A stretch of DNA of 18,865 bases from an uncultured Bacteroidota bacterium (GTDB lineage: Bacteria; Bacteroidota; Bacteroidia; 2-12-FULL-35-15): NCBI GenBank assembly GCA_903881065.1, contig CAIRRW010000146.1:1-18865 (forward strand), written 5' to 3'. How positions within the stretch are numbered: position 1 is the stretch's first letter; each line of letters begins with the position of its first letter. Shown piece after piece: positions 6,946-16,155 of the stretch. A model generated the notes under the pieces. The model saw only the letters and a program-made list of their open reading frames with translations, did no database searches and was not told where the DNA came from. The translations under genes and the position numbers were made by a program.

Positions 6946-9423
6946 ATGAAAGTTCAGTTGTATAGATTTATTTTTCTTTTCCTTTTCTTGTTTCTCTCCT
7001 TTCAATCCTTACTTACTGCACAGGAAAAGCAGAAATATACTATCAGCGGTTATGTAAAAGATATTTCAAATGGTGAATATAGCATAGGCGCAACTGTATA
7101 TATAAAGGAATTATTGAAAGGTGGAAATACTAATCAATATGGATTCTATTCTATCACTGTTGAGAAGGGGACATATCATTTAATAATATCTTACGTAGGG
7201 TACGAAAGCATGGAAAAGGAAGTAGTTTTAAATAAAGATATTCGATTGAATATTGATTTGAAACCTACTTCAGTAAATGCCAAAGAGGTCGAAGTTACTT
7301 CTGAGCGGAGCGATAAAAATGTTTCGAGCACTACAGTAGGTTCAGTTAAACTTGATATGGAGGAAATAAAAAAGATTCCTGCATTTATGGGTGAAGTAGA
7401 TGTTTTGAAAACAATACAATTACTACCGGGAGTGAAGTCAGCTGGAGATGGTAACTCAGGCTTTTATGTTCGTGGAGGCGGTCCAGATCAAAATTTAATA
7501 TTGCTTGATGAAGCTGTAGTATATAATGCAGCCCACCTAATGGGTTTCTTTTCGGTATTCAATGGTGATGCTATTTCCAGTGTGAATCTAATTAAAGGAG
7601 GTATGCCTGCTGAGTATGGTGGACGGCTTGCATCAGTTCTGGATATTACAATGAAGGAAGGTAATAATAAAGGCTTTCATTCGCAGGGAGGGATTGGTTT
7701 AATATCTTCCAGATTTACTATTGAAGGTCCTATTAAAAAAGATACAGGTTCGTTTATTCTTTCAGCACGTCGTACATACATTGATGCAATTTCCCGTCCA
7801 TTTGCTCCTTCAAGTTCTACATTAAAGAATTCAGGATACTATTTTTATGATGTAAATGCAAAAGCCAATTATCGGCTTTCTGATAAGGACAGATTATTTT
7901 TGAGTGGTTATTTTGGTCAGGATGTTCTTAATTTTAATGATGCTGCATCGCAGTTTAAATTGAATATAGCATGGGGGAATGCAACTGGTGTATTGCGTTG
8001 GAATCATCTGTTTAATCAAAAATTATTTATGAATGTGTCAGGGGTATTCAGTAATTATAACTTTAATTTTGGTGCAAATCAAGGTGATTTTGAATTTAAG
8101 TTATTTTCAGGCATTCGTGATTTTAATACAAAGATAGATTTTGGTTACTTTCCGTCAATACGTCATAAAATAAAATTCGGGGTTAATTACATATTCCATA
8201 TTTTCACTCCTACTTCTGTATCTGCCAAACAAGGGGATAATAATTTTGATTTTGGGACAATAAAAAGACAGCGTGCACACGAATCAGCAATATATGTATC
8301 TGATGATTTTGATTTAACAGAAAAATTTAAATTTTATGCAGGTGTACGGTATTCTAATTTTATGATGATTGGTCCGTTCGATAGGTATTTGAAAGACCCA
8401 ATTACAGGTCAAACTTCAGGTGTGATTTCGTATAGTGAAAATCAAATTGTAAAAGATTATGGCGGGCTAGAACCACGTGCTACTTTATGTTATCAATTTA
8501 ATTCTAAATCATCAATTAAGGCATCTTATACATATAATCTTCAATATATTTCATTGGTATCGCTTTCTGCACTCACTCTTCCTACCGATACTTGGGTACC
8601 AGCTTCGGATGTAGTACAACCTCAAAAATGCAACCAATACTCGATTGGTTATTTCCGTAACTTTAAGGATAACTTATTTGAAACATCTATTGAAGGTTAT
8701 TATAAAACTTTAAAAAATCAGGTGGAGTATAAAGACGGTTCTTTGCCAACGGCAAGTGTTAACGATAATGCAGATAACAGTTTTGTTTTTGGTTCTGGTA
8801 TTGCCTATGGAGCCGAATTCTTTGTAAAGAAACGGTATGGTAAATTCAATGGTTGGGTTGGATATACTTTATCATGGACAACACGTACTTTCCCTGACCT
8901 TAATGCAGGACAGACATTTTATGCAAAGTATGACAGGAGGCATGATGTTTCTATTGTATTGAGTTATGACTTAAGTAAAAAATGGACTTTCTCTGCTGTT
9001 TGGGTATATGCAACTGGTAATGCAATAACTGTTCCCACTTCTTATTACTTTATTGATGGTAATTTTGTAACGGAGTATGGTGATAGAAACGCTTTCCGTA
9101 TGCCTGCATATCATCGTCTTGACCTTTCTGTTACTCTTACTCCAGATAAAGAAAAGCATTTGGCACGTAAAAAGGATCGATTAACCAAGCGGTATGAACG
9201 GAGAGGAAAAGATATTGCATCACTTAATTATCCTAAAAAATGGCTTGCAAATTATGATCAAAGTTGGAATTTTAGTATTTTCAATGCATACAACCGCCAC
9301 AATCCTTATATAGTATATTTCGCAAATACAGGAAGTGCATACGACGGAACATTGCAGATAAAAGCAAAACAGGTGTATTTATTTCCAATATTGCCATCGG
9401 TAACATGGAACTTTAAGTTTTAA
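6946..9423 (+). CDS. TonB-dependent outer-membrane receptor with carboxypeptidase-regulatory-like domain
   Basis: An 825-residue outer-membrane receptor. A signal peptide (residues 1-25, hydrophobic run FLFLFLSFQ, likely cleaved after LTAQ) is followed by a carboxypeptidase-regulatory-like beta-sandwich (about 31-110). A TonB plug domain follows (about 125-235), with LKTIQLLPGV, GFYVRGGGPDQNLILLDEAVVYN and GGMPAEYGGRLASVLDI. The rest is a beta-barrel that ends in Phe (WNFKF), as outer-membrane proteins usually do. Such receptors import ligands using energy from TonB-ExbB-ExbD. The ATG at 6946 is chosen over an in-frame TTG nine bases earlier because it starts a normal signal peptide. The DUF4249 gene follows after 10 nt, a frequent pairing in Bacteroidota, so the two probably form one uptake unit. 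The substrate is unknown. Confidence 0.92.
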   Translation: MKVQLYRFIFLFLFLFLSFQSLLTAQEKQKYTISGYVKDISNGEYSIGATVYIKELLKGGNTNQYGFYSITVEKGTYHLIISYVGYESMEKEVVLNKDIRLNIDLKPTSVNAKEVEVTSERSDKNVSSTTVGSVKLDMEEIKKIPAFMGEVDVLKTIQLLPGVKSAGDGNSGFYVRGGGPDQNLILLDEAVVYNAAHLMGFFSVFNGDAISSVNLIKGGMPAEYGGRLASVLDITMKEGNNKGFHSQGGIGLISSRFTIEGPIKKDTGSFILSARRTYIDAISRPFAPSSSTLKNSGYYFYDVNAKANYRLSDKDRLFLSGYFGQDVLNFNDAASQFKLNIAWGNATGVLRWNHLFNQKLFMNVSGVFSNYNFNFGANQGDFEFKLFSGIRDFNTKIDFGYFPSIRHKIKFGVNYIFHIFTPTSVSAKQGDNNFDFGTIKRQRAHESAIYVSDDFDLTEKFKFYAGVRYSNFMMIGPFDRYLKDPITGQTSGVISYSENQIVKDYGGLEPRATLCYQFNSKSSIKASYTYNLQYISLVSLSALTLPTDTWVPASDVVQPQKCNQYSIGYFRNFKDNLFETSIEGYYKTLKNQVEYKDGSLPTASVNDNADNSFVFGSGIAYGAEFFVKKRYGKFNGWVGYTLSWTTRTFPDLNAGQTFYAKYDRRHDVSIVLSYDLSKKWTFSAVWVYATGNAITVPTSYYFIDGNFVTEYGDRNAFRMPAYHRLDLSVTLTPDKEKHLARKKDRLTKRYERRGKDIASLNYPKKWLANYDQSWNFSIFNAYNRHNPYIVYFANTGSAYDGTLQIKAKQVYLFPILPSVTWNFKF

Positions 9424-9433
9424 ATTAGTTATA

Positions 9434-10333
9434 ATGAATAGATATTTTTTTATTGCTCTTGCTTCTTTAAGTTTATTAGTAGGCTGTACAGAAGATATTA
9501 ACCTTAAAGTGGCATCGGGTGCCAATAAGATTGTAATAGAAGGGAGTATTGAAAATGGTAAAAAAGCACAGGTAATGGTTACCCGAAATAGTCCATTAAC
9601 TTCAGCTGTGGACTTCTCAAAAATATTAGTAACCGATGCCAAAGTATATGTTTCATGCAGTGGTGTTATCGATACATTGTCTTTTGGAATTGATTCTTCG
9701 GCAGCTATACCTTTCCTATATCTTGGTAAAAAGATTGTAGGTTCCCCTGGCCAAACATATAACTTGACGGTGGTAGCAGATGGACAAACATTTTCTTCGT
9801 TCACTACAATTCCTACTCCTGTAAAGTTAGATTCTGTTTATTGGAAGGCTGACCCTCCGCATGATACTTTAGGCTTTGCTTGGGGGCATTTAACTGATCC
9901 GGCAGGTCTGGGAAATAATTACAGATGGTATGCTAAATTGCCAACTAAACATATCCTATTAAATGGAAAAGATTTTGTTCTGAATAGACGTTTTGTTCCA
10001 GCTGACGGCGCAACTTTTAATGATAAGTTTGTTGATGGTAGAAGTTTTGAGTTTCCTGAAGACAGAGGTTACGACCCAACGGAAGCTTCATACACTCAAA
10101 CATTAGATATTAAAACACTTGGTTATTACAAACCTACTGATACAATTTATATTCGATTTTGTTCGATAGATGATGCTGCACATACTTTTTATTCTACATA
10201 TGAAGCGGAATTAGGGACAAATGGAAACCCATTTGCATCGCCGGTTACCATCTTAGGTAATATTAATGGTGGAGCATTAGGTGTTTGGGCAGGATTCGGA
10301 GCAACTTACGATACCATTTATCCTCGTCATTAA
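9434..10333 (+). CDS. DUF4249-family lipoprotein, partner of the TonB-dependent receptor
   Basis: A 299-residue exported lipoprotein with signal MNRYFFIALASLSLLVG followed by Cys18, a clear lipobox. The sequence then fits the DUF4249 family: CTEDINLK, an early IVIEGSIENGKKAQVMVTRNSPL strand pair, a Tyr/Thr-rich middle (GQTYNLTVVADGQTF, IPTPVKLDSVYW) and a C-terminal NINGGALGVWAGFGA. DUF4249 genes are typically found directly after a TonB-dependent receptor with a carboxypeptidase-like N-terminal domain, as here with a 10-nt gap, so co-transcription is very likely. By analogy with SusD-like partners it may help capture ligand at the cell surface, but that is inference because the family has no assigned function. 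No hairpin terminator was seen before trxB. Confidence 0.85.
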   Translation: MNRYFFIALASLSLLVGCTEDINLKVASGANKIVIEGSIENGKKAQVMVTRNSPLTSAVDFSKILVTDAKVYVSCSGVIDTLSFGIDSSAAIPFLYLGKKIVGSPGQTYNLTVVADGQTFSSFTTIPTPVKLDSVYWKADPPHDTLGFAWGHLTDPAGLGNNYRWYAKLPTKHILLNGKDFVLNRRFVPADGATFNDKFVDGRSFEFPEDRGYDPTEASYTQTLDIKTLGYYKPTDTIYIRFCSIDDAAHTFYSTYEAELGTNGNPFASPVTILGNINGGALGVWAGFGATYDTIYPRH

Positions 10334-10373
10334 TTTTTAACGGTCAATTACTATATTTCTTGTGAATAATTTT

Positions 10374-10407
10374 TTGACAGCTGCCTTGCTTTCAAATACT
10401 ATCTTTG
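10374..10407 (+). promoter_or_regulatory. Promoter of trxB (TTG ... TATCTTTG)
   Basis: TATCTTTG at 10400-10407 is a full match to the Bacteroidota -7 consensus. A TTG at 10374-10376 lies 23 nt upstream, at the long end of the spacing reported for Flavobacterium promoters. The -7 element ends 22 nt before the trxB ATG. Confidence 0.7.
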
Positions 10408-10429
10408 TTGAATAATTAAAATTAGATTT

Positions 10430-11371
10430 ATGGAAGAGAAAATAGAACACGTTAAATGTTTGATTATTGGAAGTGGACCTGCTGGATATACAGCAGCTAT
10501 TTATGCAGCACGTGCAGATATGAAGCCTGTTATGTATCAGGGATTACAGCCAGGTGGGCAATTAACAATTACTACAGAGGTAGAAAATTTCCCTGGATAT
10601 CCCAAGGGAACGCAAGGGCCAGAAATGATGGAAGACTTTAAGGCTCAGGCTGAAAAGTTTGGTACGGATATTCGTTGGGGATTAGCTACGTCAGTTGATT
10701 TTACTGGCCCTATCCATAAAGTTATTATTGATGAGAAAATAACTATTACTGCTGATAGTGTTATTATTGCAACTGGGGCGTCTGCAAAATGGTTAGGGAT
10801 CCCTTCTGAAGAAAAACTGAATGGATTTGGTGTTTCGGCATGTGCAGTTTGCGATGGTTTCTTTTTTAAAGGACAAGATGTTGCTATAGTAGGTGCAGGC
10901 GATACTGCTGCTGAAGAGGCTACCTATCTTGCAAAACTTTGCCGTAAAGTGTATATGATTGTGAGAAGAGGGGAGATGCGCGCTTCAAAAGCAATGCAGA
11001 CTAGAGTATTAAATACTACAAATATTGAAGTGCTTTATAATACTCAAACTAAGGAAATTCTTGGCGACAAAGCGGTGGAAGGCGCATTATTAGTGAATGA
11101 TAGAGGAGAAGAAAGGAAAGTTGACGTAACAGGATTTTTTGTTGCGATTGGTCATCATCCGAATACAGATTTGTTTAAAGGCTGGTTGGATATGGATGAA
11201 ACAGGATATTTAATTACTGTTCCGGGCACTACAAAAACAAATATTCCAGGTGTATTTGCTTCTGGCGATGCTCAGGATAAACATTACCGTCAGGCGGTAA
11301 CAGCTGCAGGAAGTGGCTGTATGGCTGCGTTGGATGCTGAAAGGTATTTGGCAAGTGTTGGGGTTCATTAA
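10430..11371 (+). CDS. trxB: Thioredoxin reductase (NADPH)
   Basis: A 313-residue flavoenzyme that uses NADPH to reduce thioredoxin in the cytosol. Visible motifs are the FAD-binding GSGPAGY (14-20), PGGQLTITTEVENFPGYP (41-58), the redox-active pair CAVC (Cys138, Cys141) followed by DG, the NADPH-binding GAGDTAAEEA (155-164) with VRRGEMRAS downstream, and the C-terminal FAD site ASGDAQDKHYRQ. Length and domain order match low-molecular-weight bacterial thioredoxin reductases. A good -7 element lies just upstream, so it probably starts its own transcript. The next gene follows after 17 nt on the same strand. A thioredoxin-fold protein on the opposite strand (12197-13639) is nearby but is probably periplasmic and not a direct substrate. 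Confidence 0.96.
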   Translation: MEEKIEHVKCLIIGSGPAGYTAAIYAARADMKPVMYQGLQPGGQLTITTEVENFPGYPKGTQGPEMMEDFKAQAEKFGTDIRWGLATSVDFTGPIHKVIIDEKITITADSVIIATGASAKWLGIPSEEKLNGFGVSACAVCDGFFFKGQDVAIVGAGDTAAEEATYLAKLCRKVYMIVRRGEMRASKAMQTRVLNTTNIEVLYNTQTKEILGDKAVEGALLVNDRGEERKVDVTGFFVAIGHHPNTDLFKGWLDMDETGYLITVPGTTKTNIPGVFASGDAQDKHYRQAVTAAGSGCMAALDAERYLASVGVH

Positions 11372-11388
11372 TAATATAGATTTATTTT

Positions 11389-12114
11389 ATGAAAAAGTCC
11401 GCACTTGTAATTATCTTTTGTTTCTCTGTTGTAACAATATTTGCACAGTTTAAGGGGCAAGTTGCGGAACCTAAAAAGTACAATCCTGCAAAAGCTATTG
11501 ACCCTGATTATGGAATTATAATGTATGAAAAATTAAATTTTCAGACTGGGGGTGACAGTGTACGCAATGATAAAAAAGGATATGCTTGCCAAGGTTGGGT
11601 GGAGGATTATTATGAAGGAGGACAGTTAATACATAAAGGTTATTATGAAGATGGTCATTTGAAAATTTATAAAAATTATTTCCCGAATAGCAATGTGGAA
11701 CGTAATTTTAAAATTAATGATATGAAAAGATGTGCCATGATGATATATTACGAGGATGGCAAGGTAAAATCGGATATCAATTATTTTCAGGGAAGCCCAC
11801 AGGTCTGGACGGACTATTATAATAATGGGCAAATCGAATTTACAGAGGAGAACACTAAGAGTATGGAATATTTGATTCAACGGAAATCGTATTCGAAGGA
11901 TGGCAAGCCTCAGGAATTGATGGAACTAACAAATCCAAAGAAGAAAATATATTCGAAGAAGGAGTATTATGAAAATGGTAATATAAAAGCAGAGGGTAAT
12001 ATGATTTTTAATCAGGGCATGTTCGATTATCAGAAGGACGGTAATTGGACGGTATATGACGAAAGTGGCAAAACTTCGCAAGAAAAATGGGTGAGAGGTG
12101 AAGAAATAAAATAG
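11389..12114 (+). CDS. Exported YwqK/MORN-type repeat protein
   Basis: A 241-residue secreted protein with signal peptide MKKSALVIIFCFSVVTIFAQ. The body is a series of repeats of about 20-25 residues with a Tyr-Tyr/acidic-Asn-Gly core: DYYEGGQLIHKGYYEDGHL, IYYEDGKVKSDINYF, DYYNNGQIEFTEE, SYSKDGKPQEL, EYYENGNIKAEG and TVYDESGKTSQ. This is the MORN-like pattern of proteins annotated as YwqK-family antitoxins. In Bacteroidota such exported proteins are abundant and rarely have a paired toxin, and none is visible here. It follows trxB by 17 nt and probably shares its transcript, ending at the terminator at 12132-12169. The real role is unknown. Confidence 0.8.
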   Translation: MKKSALVIIFCFSVVTIFAQFKGQVAEPKKYNPAKAIDPDYGIIMYEKLNFQTGGDSVRNDKKGYACQGWVEDYYEGGQLIHKGYYEDGHLKIYKNYFPNSNVERNFKINDMKRCAMMIYYEDGKVKSDINYFQGSPQVWTDYYNNGQIEFTEENTKSMEYLIQRKSYSKDGKPQELMELTNPKKKIYSKKEYYENGNIKAEGNMIFNQGMFDYQKDGNWTVYDESGKTSQEKWVRGEEIK

Positions 12115-12131
12115 TTAATTCACAAAATTGC

Positions 12132-12169
12132 AATAAAAAAGTCCCGAAGAAATTCTGGACTTTTTTATT
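12132..12169. terminator. Bidirectional terminator between convergent genes
   Basis: ATAAAAAAGTCC pairs with GGACTTTTTTAT (extendable by one A-T pair), followed by one C/T mismatch and a further 3-bp GAA/TTC stem that closes a GAAA loop (12149-12152). T-runs follow on both strands. It lies 17 nt after the + strand gene and 27 nt after the end of the - strand gene, and so serves both. The GAAA loop is the same as in the hairpins at 1780-1811 and 17897-17926. Confidence 0.92.
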
Positions 12170-12196
12170 TGCGGCTTCTTGACTTTGCAAACTTTA

Positions 12197-13639
12197 TTAC
12201 TCAATCAATTTAATTATATCATCATACACCGCTTCGTCGCTCGGGCGCTTGGCATTGATGTCCACAATGTTTCCTTTTTTATCTATGAGCATGTATCTGG
12301 GGATGGAATTTATCTGAAAATATTTCACAATCTCACTGCTCCAATCGCCCGGTACCAGACCGTTTTTCATCTCTTCCAATCCAACTTGTTTAATTGCATT
12401 CTTCCAGAGATCTTCTGTCTTGTCAATCGATATATAAAGAAACACAACACTTTTTAATTGTTTTGGAGTAAACCTTTTGTGCAACTCTTTTGAAAATGGC
12501 ATCATCTGTCGGCAAGGCCCACACCAGCTTGCCCAGAAATCTACATACACCACTTTGCCTTTTAAATCATCAAAAGTAAAATACTTACCATCTGTTCCCA
12601 ATATTTTTATTGCTGATGTGGCGCTGCTTTCAGCTACATCAGGTTTCTTCGTCGCTACTTCTTTTGTATTGATTCGTTTCTCGCATTTCTGTTTTAATAG
12701 TTTGGTGTACTCACCTTTATTCTCATTAAAACTAAGCATATCGTATACATGCTTTGCCGTGTAAGGAGATACATTGGCAACATTTTCATTGAGATAAGTT
12801 GCAATAAAATATATGTTTGCTTTTCCATTTATTGTTTGATTAGTAACTGCCATTTTCTTTTCCATGGAAATAGAATTGTCAGTAAACTTATTGAATCCAT
12901 TGGCTTTCGAAGTGTTGTAAACAATATAATAATAGAGGAAGTTGCGATACTGTTCGCAGTTTAGTGCCTCATCATTATTAGCAAGTGCCGGAGTTACATT
13001 CTCCAGAAGCAAGGCTGGCAGAGGAGTTACAACAAGACCTTTATTATCATTTGCATTAATAATAGGGTATGCCTGCAACTGATAAAAATAATTGTACTTG
13101 ATAATTGTGTTGACATAAGCAGTGAAAGCAGGGGAGAAACTGGCTTTATCTTTATGGCCATTAAAATAATCCAGTTGTTTTTTACGCTGATTAAATATAT
13201 TGTTCTCGAAAGCATCAATACCAGTGCTTAACATGGTACGTTTAACAATGTCTTTATCAAAATCATTTTTGAAAGTAGCATAAAAAGCTTTCAGAAAATC
13301 ATTGTGAACAGTTCCTGTACCGGTCATTTTTATTGCCTTATAAAGCGAATCATAGTCTACTGTCAGTTTTAAATCATCATTCGGTTCCAGCCAAAAGTTT
13401 ACTGATTGTTTGTTGTAACTGAACTCGGCAAGGCAAGGTTTATCAATCGTAAGTTTGAACACACATTCGTTTTCTTTCAACGCATATTTATAAGTAGGAT
13501 CAAAATCCTTAATATGATATTTGTCAATGCGCATGCTGCACGAATCGGCACTTGCAAGATTAAAATGACAGGATACAGTTACATTTTGTGCGACTGCAAA
13601 TTGGGTAATAAGTGATGTTATAAAGAGTAATTTTTTCAT
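12197..13639 (-). CDS. TlpA-family thiol:disulfide oxidoreductase with long N-terminal domain
   Basis: A 480-residue exported protein. The signal peptide (MKKLLFITSLITQFAVAQ) is followed by about 320 residues of uncertain fold that resemble the DUF4369-type N-terminal half seen in Bacteroidota proteins of this class. The C-terminal 140 residues are a thioredoxin/AhpC-TSA domain with WASWCGPC (active-site Cys373 and Cys376) and the cis-Pro loop SIPRYMLID near residue 447. Members act in the periplasm as disulfide reductases, for example in cytochrome c maturation, although many in this phylum have no known partner. It is transcribed alone from a TACGTTTG -7 element 15 nt before the ATG and ends at a shared convergent terminator. 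The haem-binding lipoprotein at 6111 is a possible but unproven client. Confidence 0.88.
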   Translation of the reverse strand: MKKLLFITSLITQFAVAQNVTVSCHFNLASADSCSMRIDKYHIKDFDPTYKYALKENECVFKLTIDKPCLAEFSYNKQSVNFWLEPNDDLKLTVDYDSLYKAIKMTGTGTVHNDFLKAFYATFKNDFDKDIVKRTMLSTGIDAFENNIFNQRKKQLDYFNGHKDKASFSPAFTAYVNTIIKYNYFYQLQAYPIINANDNKGLVVTPLPALLLENVTPALANNDEALNCEQYRNFLYYYIVYNTSKANGFNKFTDNSISMEKKMAVTNQTINGKANIYFIATYLNENVANVSPYTAKHVYDMLSFNENKGEYTKLLKQKCEKRINTKEVATKKPDVAESSATSAIKILGTDGKYFTFDDLKGKVVYVDFWASWCGPCRQMMPFSKELHKRFTPKQLKSVVFLYISIDKTEDLWKNAIKQVGLEEMKNGLVPGDWSSEIVKYFQINSIPRYMLIDKKGNIVDINAKRPSDEAVYDDIIKLIE

Positions 13640-13654
13640 TGTTTATATTTCCAA

Positions 13655-13662
13655 CAAACGTA
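13655..13662 (-). promoter_or_regulatory. -7 promoter element of the TlpA-like gene (TACGTTTG)
   Basis: The - strand reads TACGTTTG, a full TAnnTTTG match ending 15 nt before the ATG at 13639. This implies a very short leader of about 9 nt. A TTTG lies 26 nt further upstream, farther than usual for a -33 element. Confidence 0.62.
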
Positions 13663-13744
13663 TGAATTTTAATTGAATTAATTTATACCAAATCATCAGG
13701 TGAAAACTTTTATAATTTAATGATATTTGAAAGTTGTTTTTACT

Positions 13745-13752
13745 TACTTTCG
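13745..13752 (+). promoter_or_regulatory. Possible -7 element of the GlcNAc operon (TACTTTCG)
   Basis: TACTTTCG is one base off TAnnTTTG and ends 23 nt before the transporter ATG, the same geometry as the better promoters in this window. Just upstream, AACTTT (13705-13710) and AAAGTT (13730-13735) form an inverted repeat with a 19-nt spacer that could be a regulator site. Neither is certain. Confidence 0.35.
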
Positions 13753-13775
13753 AAGAATTAATCCTATAAATAATT

Positions 13776-15227
13776 ATGGAGAATTTAAATAAAACTAAGC
13801 AATCAGCATTACTTACTTTAATATCAGTATTCTTTTTCTGGGGATTTGTAGCGGCAAGCAATGATATATTAATACCTGTATTTAAAGAGAAGCTGAACCT
13901 TGAACAATGGGCGGCACAATTAATTTCAGTAGCATTCTATGTGGCATATACTGTAGGTTCCATCATATATTATTTTATTTCGAAATCATCCGGAGGCGAT
14001 ATACTCAATAGAATAGGGTATAAGAACGGCATCGCATTGGGATTAACAATTTCCGCTATCGGTACTTTACTTTTTTATCCAGCTGCGCAAACAGCTTCTT
14101 TCCCACTAATGATATCAGGATTATTTATTGTCGGACTTGGCTTTTCATTGCAACAGACAGCGGCTAATCCATTGGCAATTGTTATGGGCGACCCTCGCAA
14201 AGGTTCACAACGGTTGAGTCTTGCAGGCGGTGTAAACAATGTAGGAACAACAATCGGACCTATACTAGTCAGCTTTGCCATCTTCGGAACTATTGCTGCC
14301 GGTAGTAAATCCGTTGCAAGTATCGAAAGTATCAAAACTCCTTATTTGATACTTGGGGCTGCGTTTATTATTGTTGCAATAATCTTTAAGTTCTCCTCCA
14401 TCCCTAACAAAATACATTCAGTAAACGATGATGATAAATCAGAAATACCTGTAGCGGCCGAAAGAAAAAGCGCTTTGAAATATCCGCAATTGTTGCTCGG
14501 AATGATTGGTATATTTGTCTACGTAGGCGTTGAAGTAAGCACTGCAAGTAATCTGCCGGAGTTTATGAAGCAGCATGCAAATACAAATACAGACCAGGTA
14601 GCACCATTCGTTTCTTTGTTTTGGGCAAGTCTTATGATTGGACGCTGGACAGCTTCAGTAGGGGCTTTTGATTTAAAAGGAGGAATAAGAACAATACTTA
14701 ATTTCCTGATGCCATACATTGCTTTTGGTGTATTTCTTTTAGTAAACAAAATAGCAAACCATGATTTAACCCCGTTTTATGTGTATGTATTTGTAATAGT
14801 TGTTTTAATATTCGCAAACATATTAAGTAAAGGAAATCCTGCGCGACAACTTTTAATATTTTCAGGATGCGGAATTACAGCATTAATTATCGGTATGCTC
14901 TCTACGGGAATGGTCAGTGTCTACGCCTTTATCAGCGTTGGTTTATTTTGTTCTACATTATGGCCTTGTATATTTACATTAGCTATTGCCGGCTTGGGAA
15001 AACATACAAATGAAGGCTCAAGCTTTTTAATTATGATGATTATGGGTGGCGGATTGATAAGCTGGCTGCAGGGTGCCTTGGCATCCAATGATTTATTGGG
15101 CATTCAATACAGTTATTTGGTTGGTGTGGCATGCTTCGGTTATCTTGCGTTTTATGCCTGGAAAGTAAGTTCGATATTGAAATCACAAGGAATAGATTAT
15201 GATGCAAAAGCTGGTAGCGGGCATTGA
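13776..15227 (+). CDS. MFS sugar importer of the FucP/NagP type, probably for N-acetylglucosamine
   Basis: A 483-residue inner-membrane transporter of the FucP branch of the major facilitator superfamily (sugar:proton symport). The N-terminus LLTLISVFFFWGFVAASNDILIPVFK is typical of that branch, where an Asn/Asp pair in helix 1 lies in the sugar path. QQTAANPLAIVMGDPRKGSQRLSLAGGVNNVGTTIGP around residues 127-163 is the family's central signature. Twelve membrane helices can be placed, with a hydrophilic loop near residues 210-230 in the middle. Its neighbours are a ROK sugar kinase (overlapping by 29 nt) and a beta-N-acetylhexosaminidase, which makes GlcNAc the likeliest substrate and NagP the likeliest name. 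Glucose or fucose transport is the main alternative. Confidence 0.85.
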   Translation: MENLNKTKQSALLTLISVFFFWGFVAASNDILIPVFKEKLNLEQWAAQLISVAFYVAYTVGSIIYYFISKSSGGDILNRIGYKNGIALGLTISAIGTLLFYPAAQTASFPLMISGLFIVGLGFSLQQTAANPLAIVMGDPRKGSQRLSLAGGVNNVGTTIGPILVSFAIFGTIAAGSKSVASIESIKTPYLILGAAFIIVAIIFKFSSIPNKIHSVNDDDKSEIPVAAERKSALKYPQLLLGMIGIFVYVGVEVSTASNLPEFMKQHANTNTDQVAPFVSLFWASLMIGRWTASVGAFDLKGGIRTILNFLMPYIAFGVFLLVNKIANHDLTPFYVYVFVIVVLIFANILSKGNPARQLLIFSGCGITALIIGMLSTGMVSVYAFISVGLFCSTLWPCIFTLAIAGLGKHTNEGSSFLIMMIMGGGLISWLQGALASNDLLGIQYSYLVGVACFGYLAFYAWKVSSILKSQGIDYDAKAGSGH

Positions 15228-16149
15228 TATTGGCGGTACCAACACTACGTTTGGTTTGGTTGATGCTGATGGTAACATACTTTTTAAAGAAAGTGTGCCA
15301 ACAGAAAATTTTCCAATTCCTGAAGATTTGGTTGCAGTGGTATGTGAACACATAAGAAAGGCTATGAAGCCATTTGAGGATAAGTTTGTTTTAAAAGGAG
15401 TAGGCATTGGCGCACCTAACGGTAATTATTTTAAAGGAACAATTGAATTTGCACCTAATTTAAAATGGTATGGAATCATTCCTTTAGCTAAATTATTTAA
15501 CGAACGGTTAGGTGTAAAAACAACTTTAACTAATGATGCAAATGCTGCAGCTATAGGAGAAATGATATTTGGTGGAGCAAAAGGAATGAAAGATTTTATT
15601 TTCATTACGCTTGGAACTGGCCTGGGTAGTGGTATTGTTGTAAACGGAGAAATGGTTTACGGGCATGATAGTTTTGCCGGAGAGATTGGTCATGTGATTA
15701 TGTTCCCGGATGGAAGGCAATGTGGATGCGGAAGAAAGGGCTGTCTGGAAACATATTGTTCGGCTTCAGGAATTAAAAGAACGTATTCTGATTTGCAAAT
15801 GAGTCATCATGAAAAAACGAATAATAAAGGGAAAGTAGCTGATGCCAAATACATTTATGATAAAGCTATAGAAGGAGATCAAGATGCGATTGAAGCATTT
15901 AATTATACCGGAGATATATTAGGTTTGGCGTTAGCAAATAGTGTTGCCTATACCAGTCCTGAAGCGATATTTTTATTTGGAGGATTGGCTTTATCCGGTG
16001 ATTATATTTTCAAACCAACGATTGAAAGTTTTGAAAGAAACCTATTGAACATTTATAAAAATAAAATTAAAATACTTCCATCACAATTACGAGAAAATGA
16101 TGCTGCTCTGCTTGGTGCTGCTTCTTTGGTGTGGAAAGAATTACAATAA
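15199..16149 (+). CDS. ROK-family sugar kinase, probably for N-acetylglucosamine
   Basis: A 316-residue cytosolic kinase that phosphorylates a hexose with ATP. Motifs in order: the phosphate-binding GIDIGGTNTTFGLVD (8-22); GIGAPNG (69-75); TNDANAAAIGE (111-121), with Asp113 as the predicted catalytic base; LGTGLGSGIV (138-147); GEIGH (161-165); and the zinc site CGCGRKGCLE (Cys175, Cys177, Cys182, with His165). These are complete ROK signatures. Substrate is not readable from motifs alone. The importer upstream and hexosaminidase downstream point to GlcNAc, with glucose as the alternative. The ATG at 15199 lies inside the end of the transporter gene (29-nt overlap), which suggests translational coupling. 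A second ATG follows immediately, so the start could be one codon later. Confidence 0.92.
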   Translation: MMQKLVAGIDIGGTNTTFGLVDADGNILFKESVPTENFPIPEDLVAVVCEHIRKAMKPFEDKFVLKGVGIGAPNGNYFKGTIEFAPNLKWYGIIPLAKLFNERLGVKTTLTNDANAAAIGEMIFGGAKGMKDFIFITLGTGLGSGIVVNGEMVYGHDSFAGEIGHVIMFPDGRQCGCGRKGCLETYCSASGIKRTYSDLQMSHHEKTNNKGKVADAKYIYDKAIEGDQDAIEAFNYTGDILGLALANSVAYTSPEAIFLFGGLALSGDYIFKPTIESFERNLLNIYKNKIKILPSQLRENDAALLGAASLVWKELQ

Positions 16150-16155
16150 AACAAT

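Noticed and set aside
11389..12114. Toxin-antitoxin system suggested by the YwqK-like repeats
   Set aside because: The protein is exported, no toxin-like gene is next to it, and such MORN-like proteins are common in Bacteroidota outside any toxin pair.
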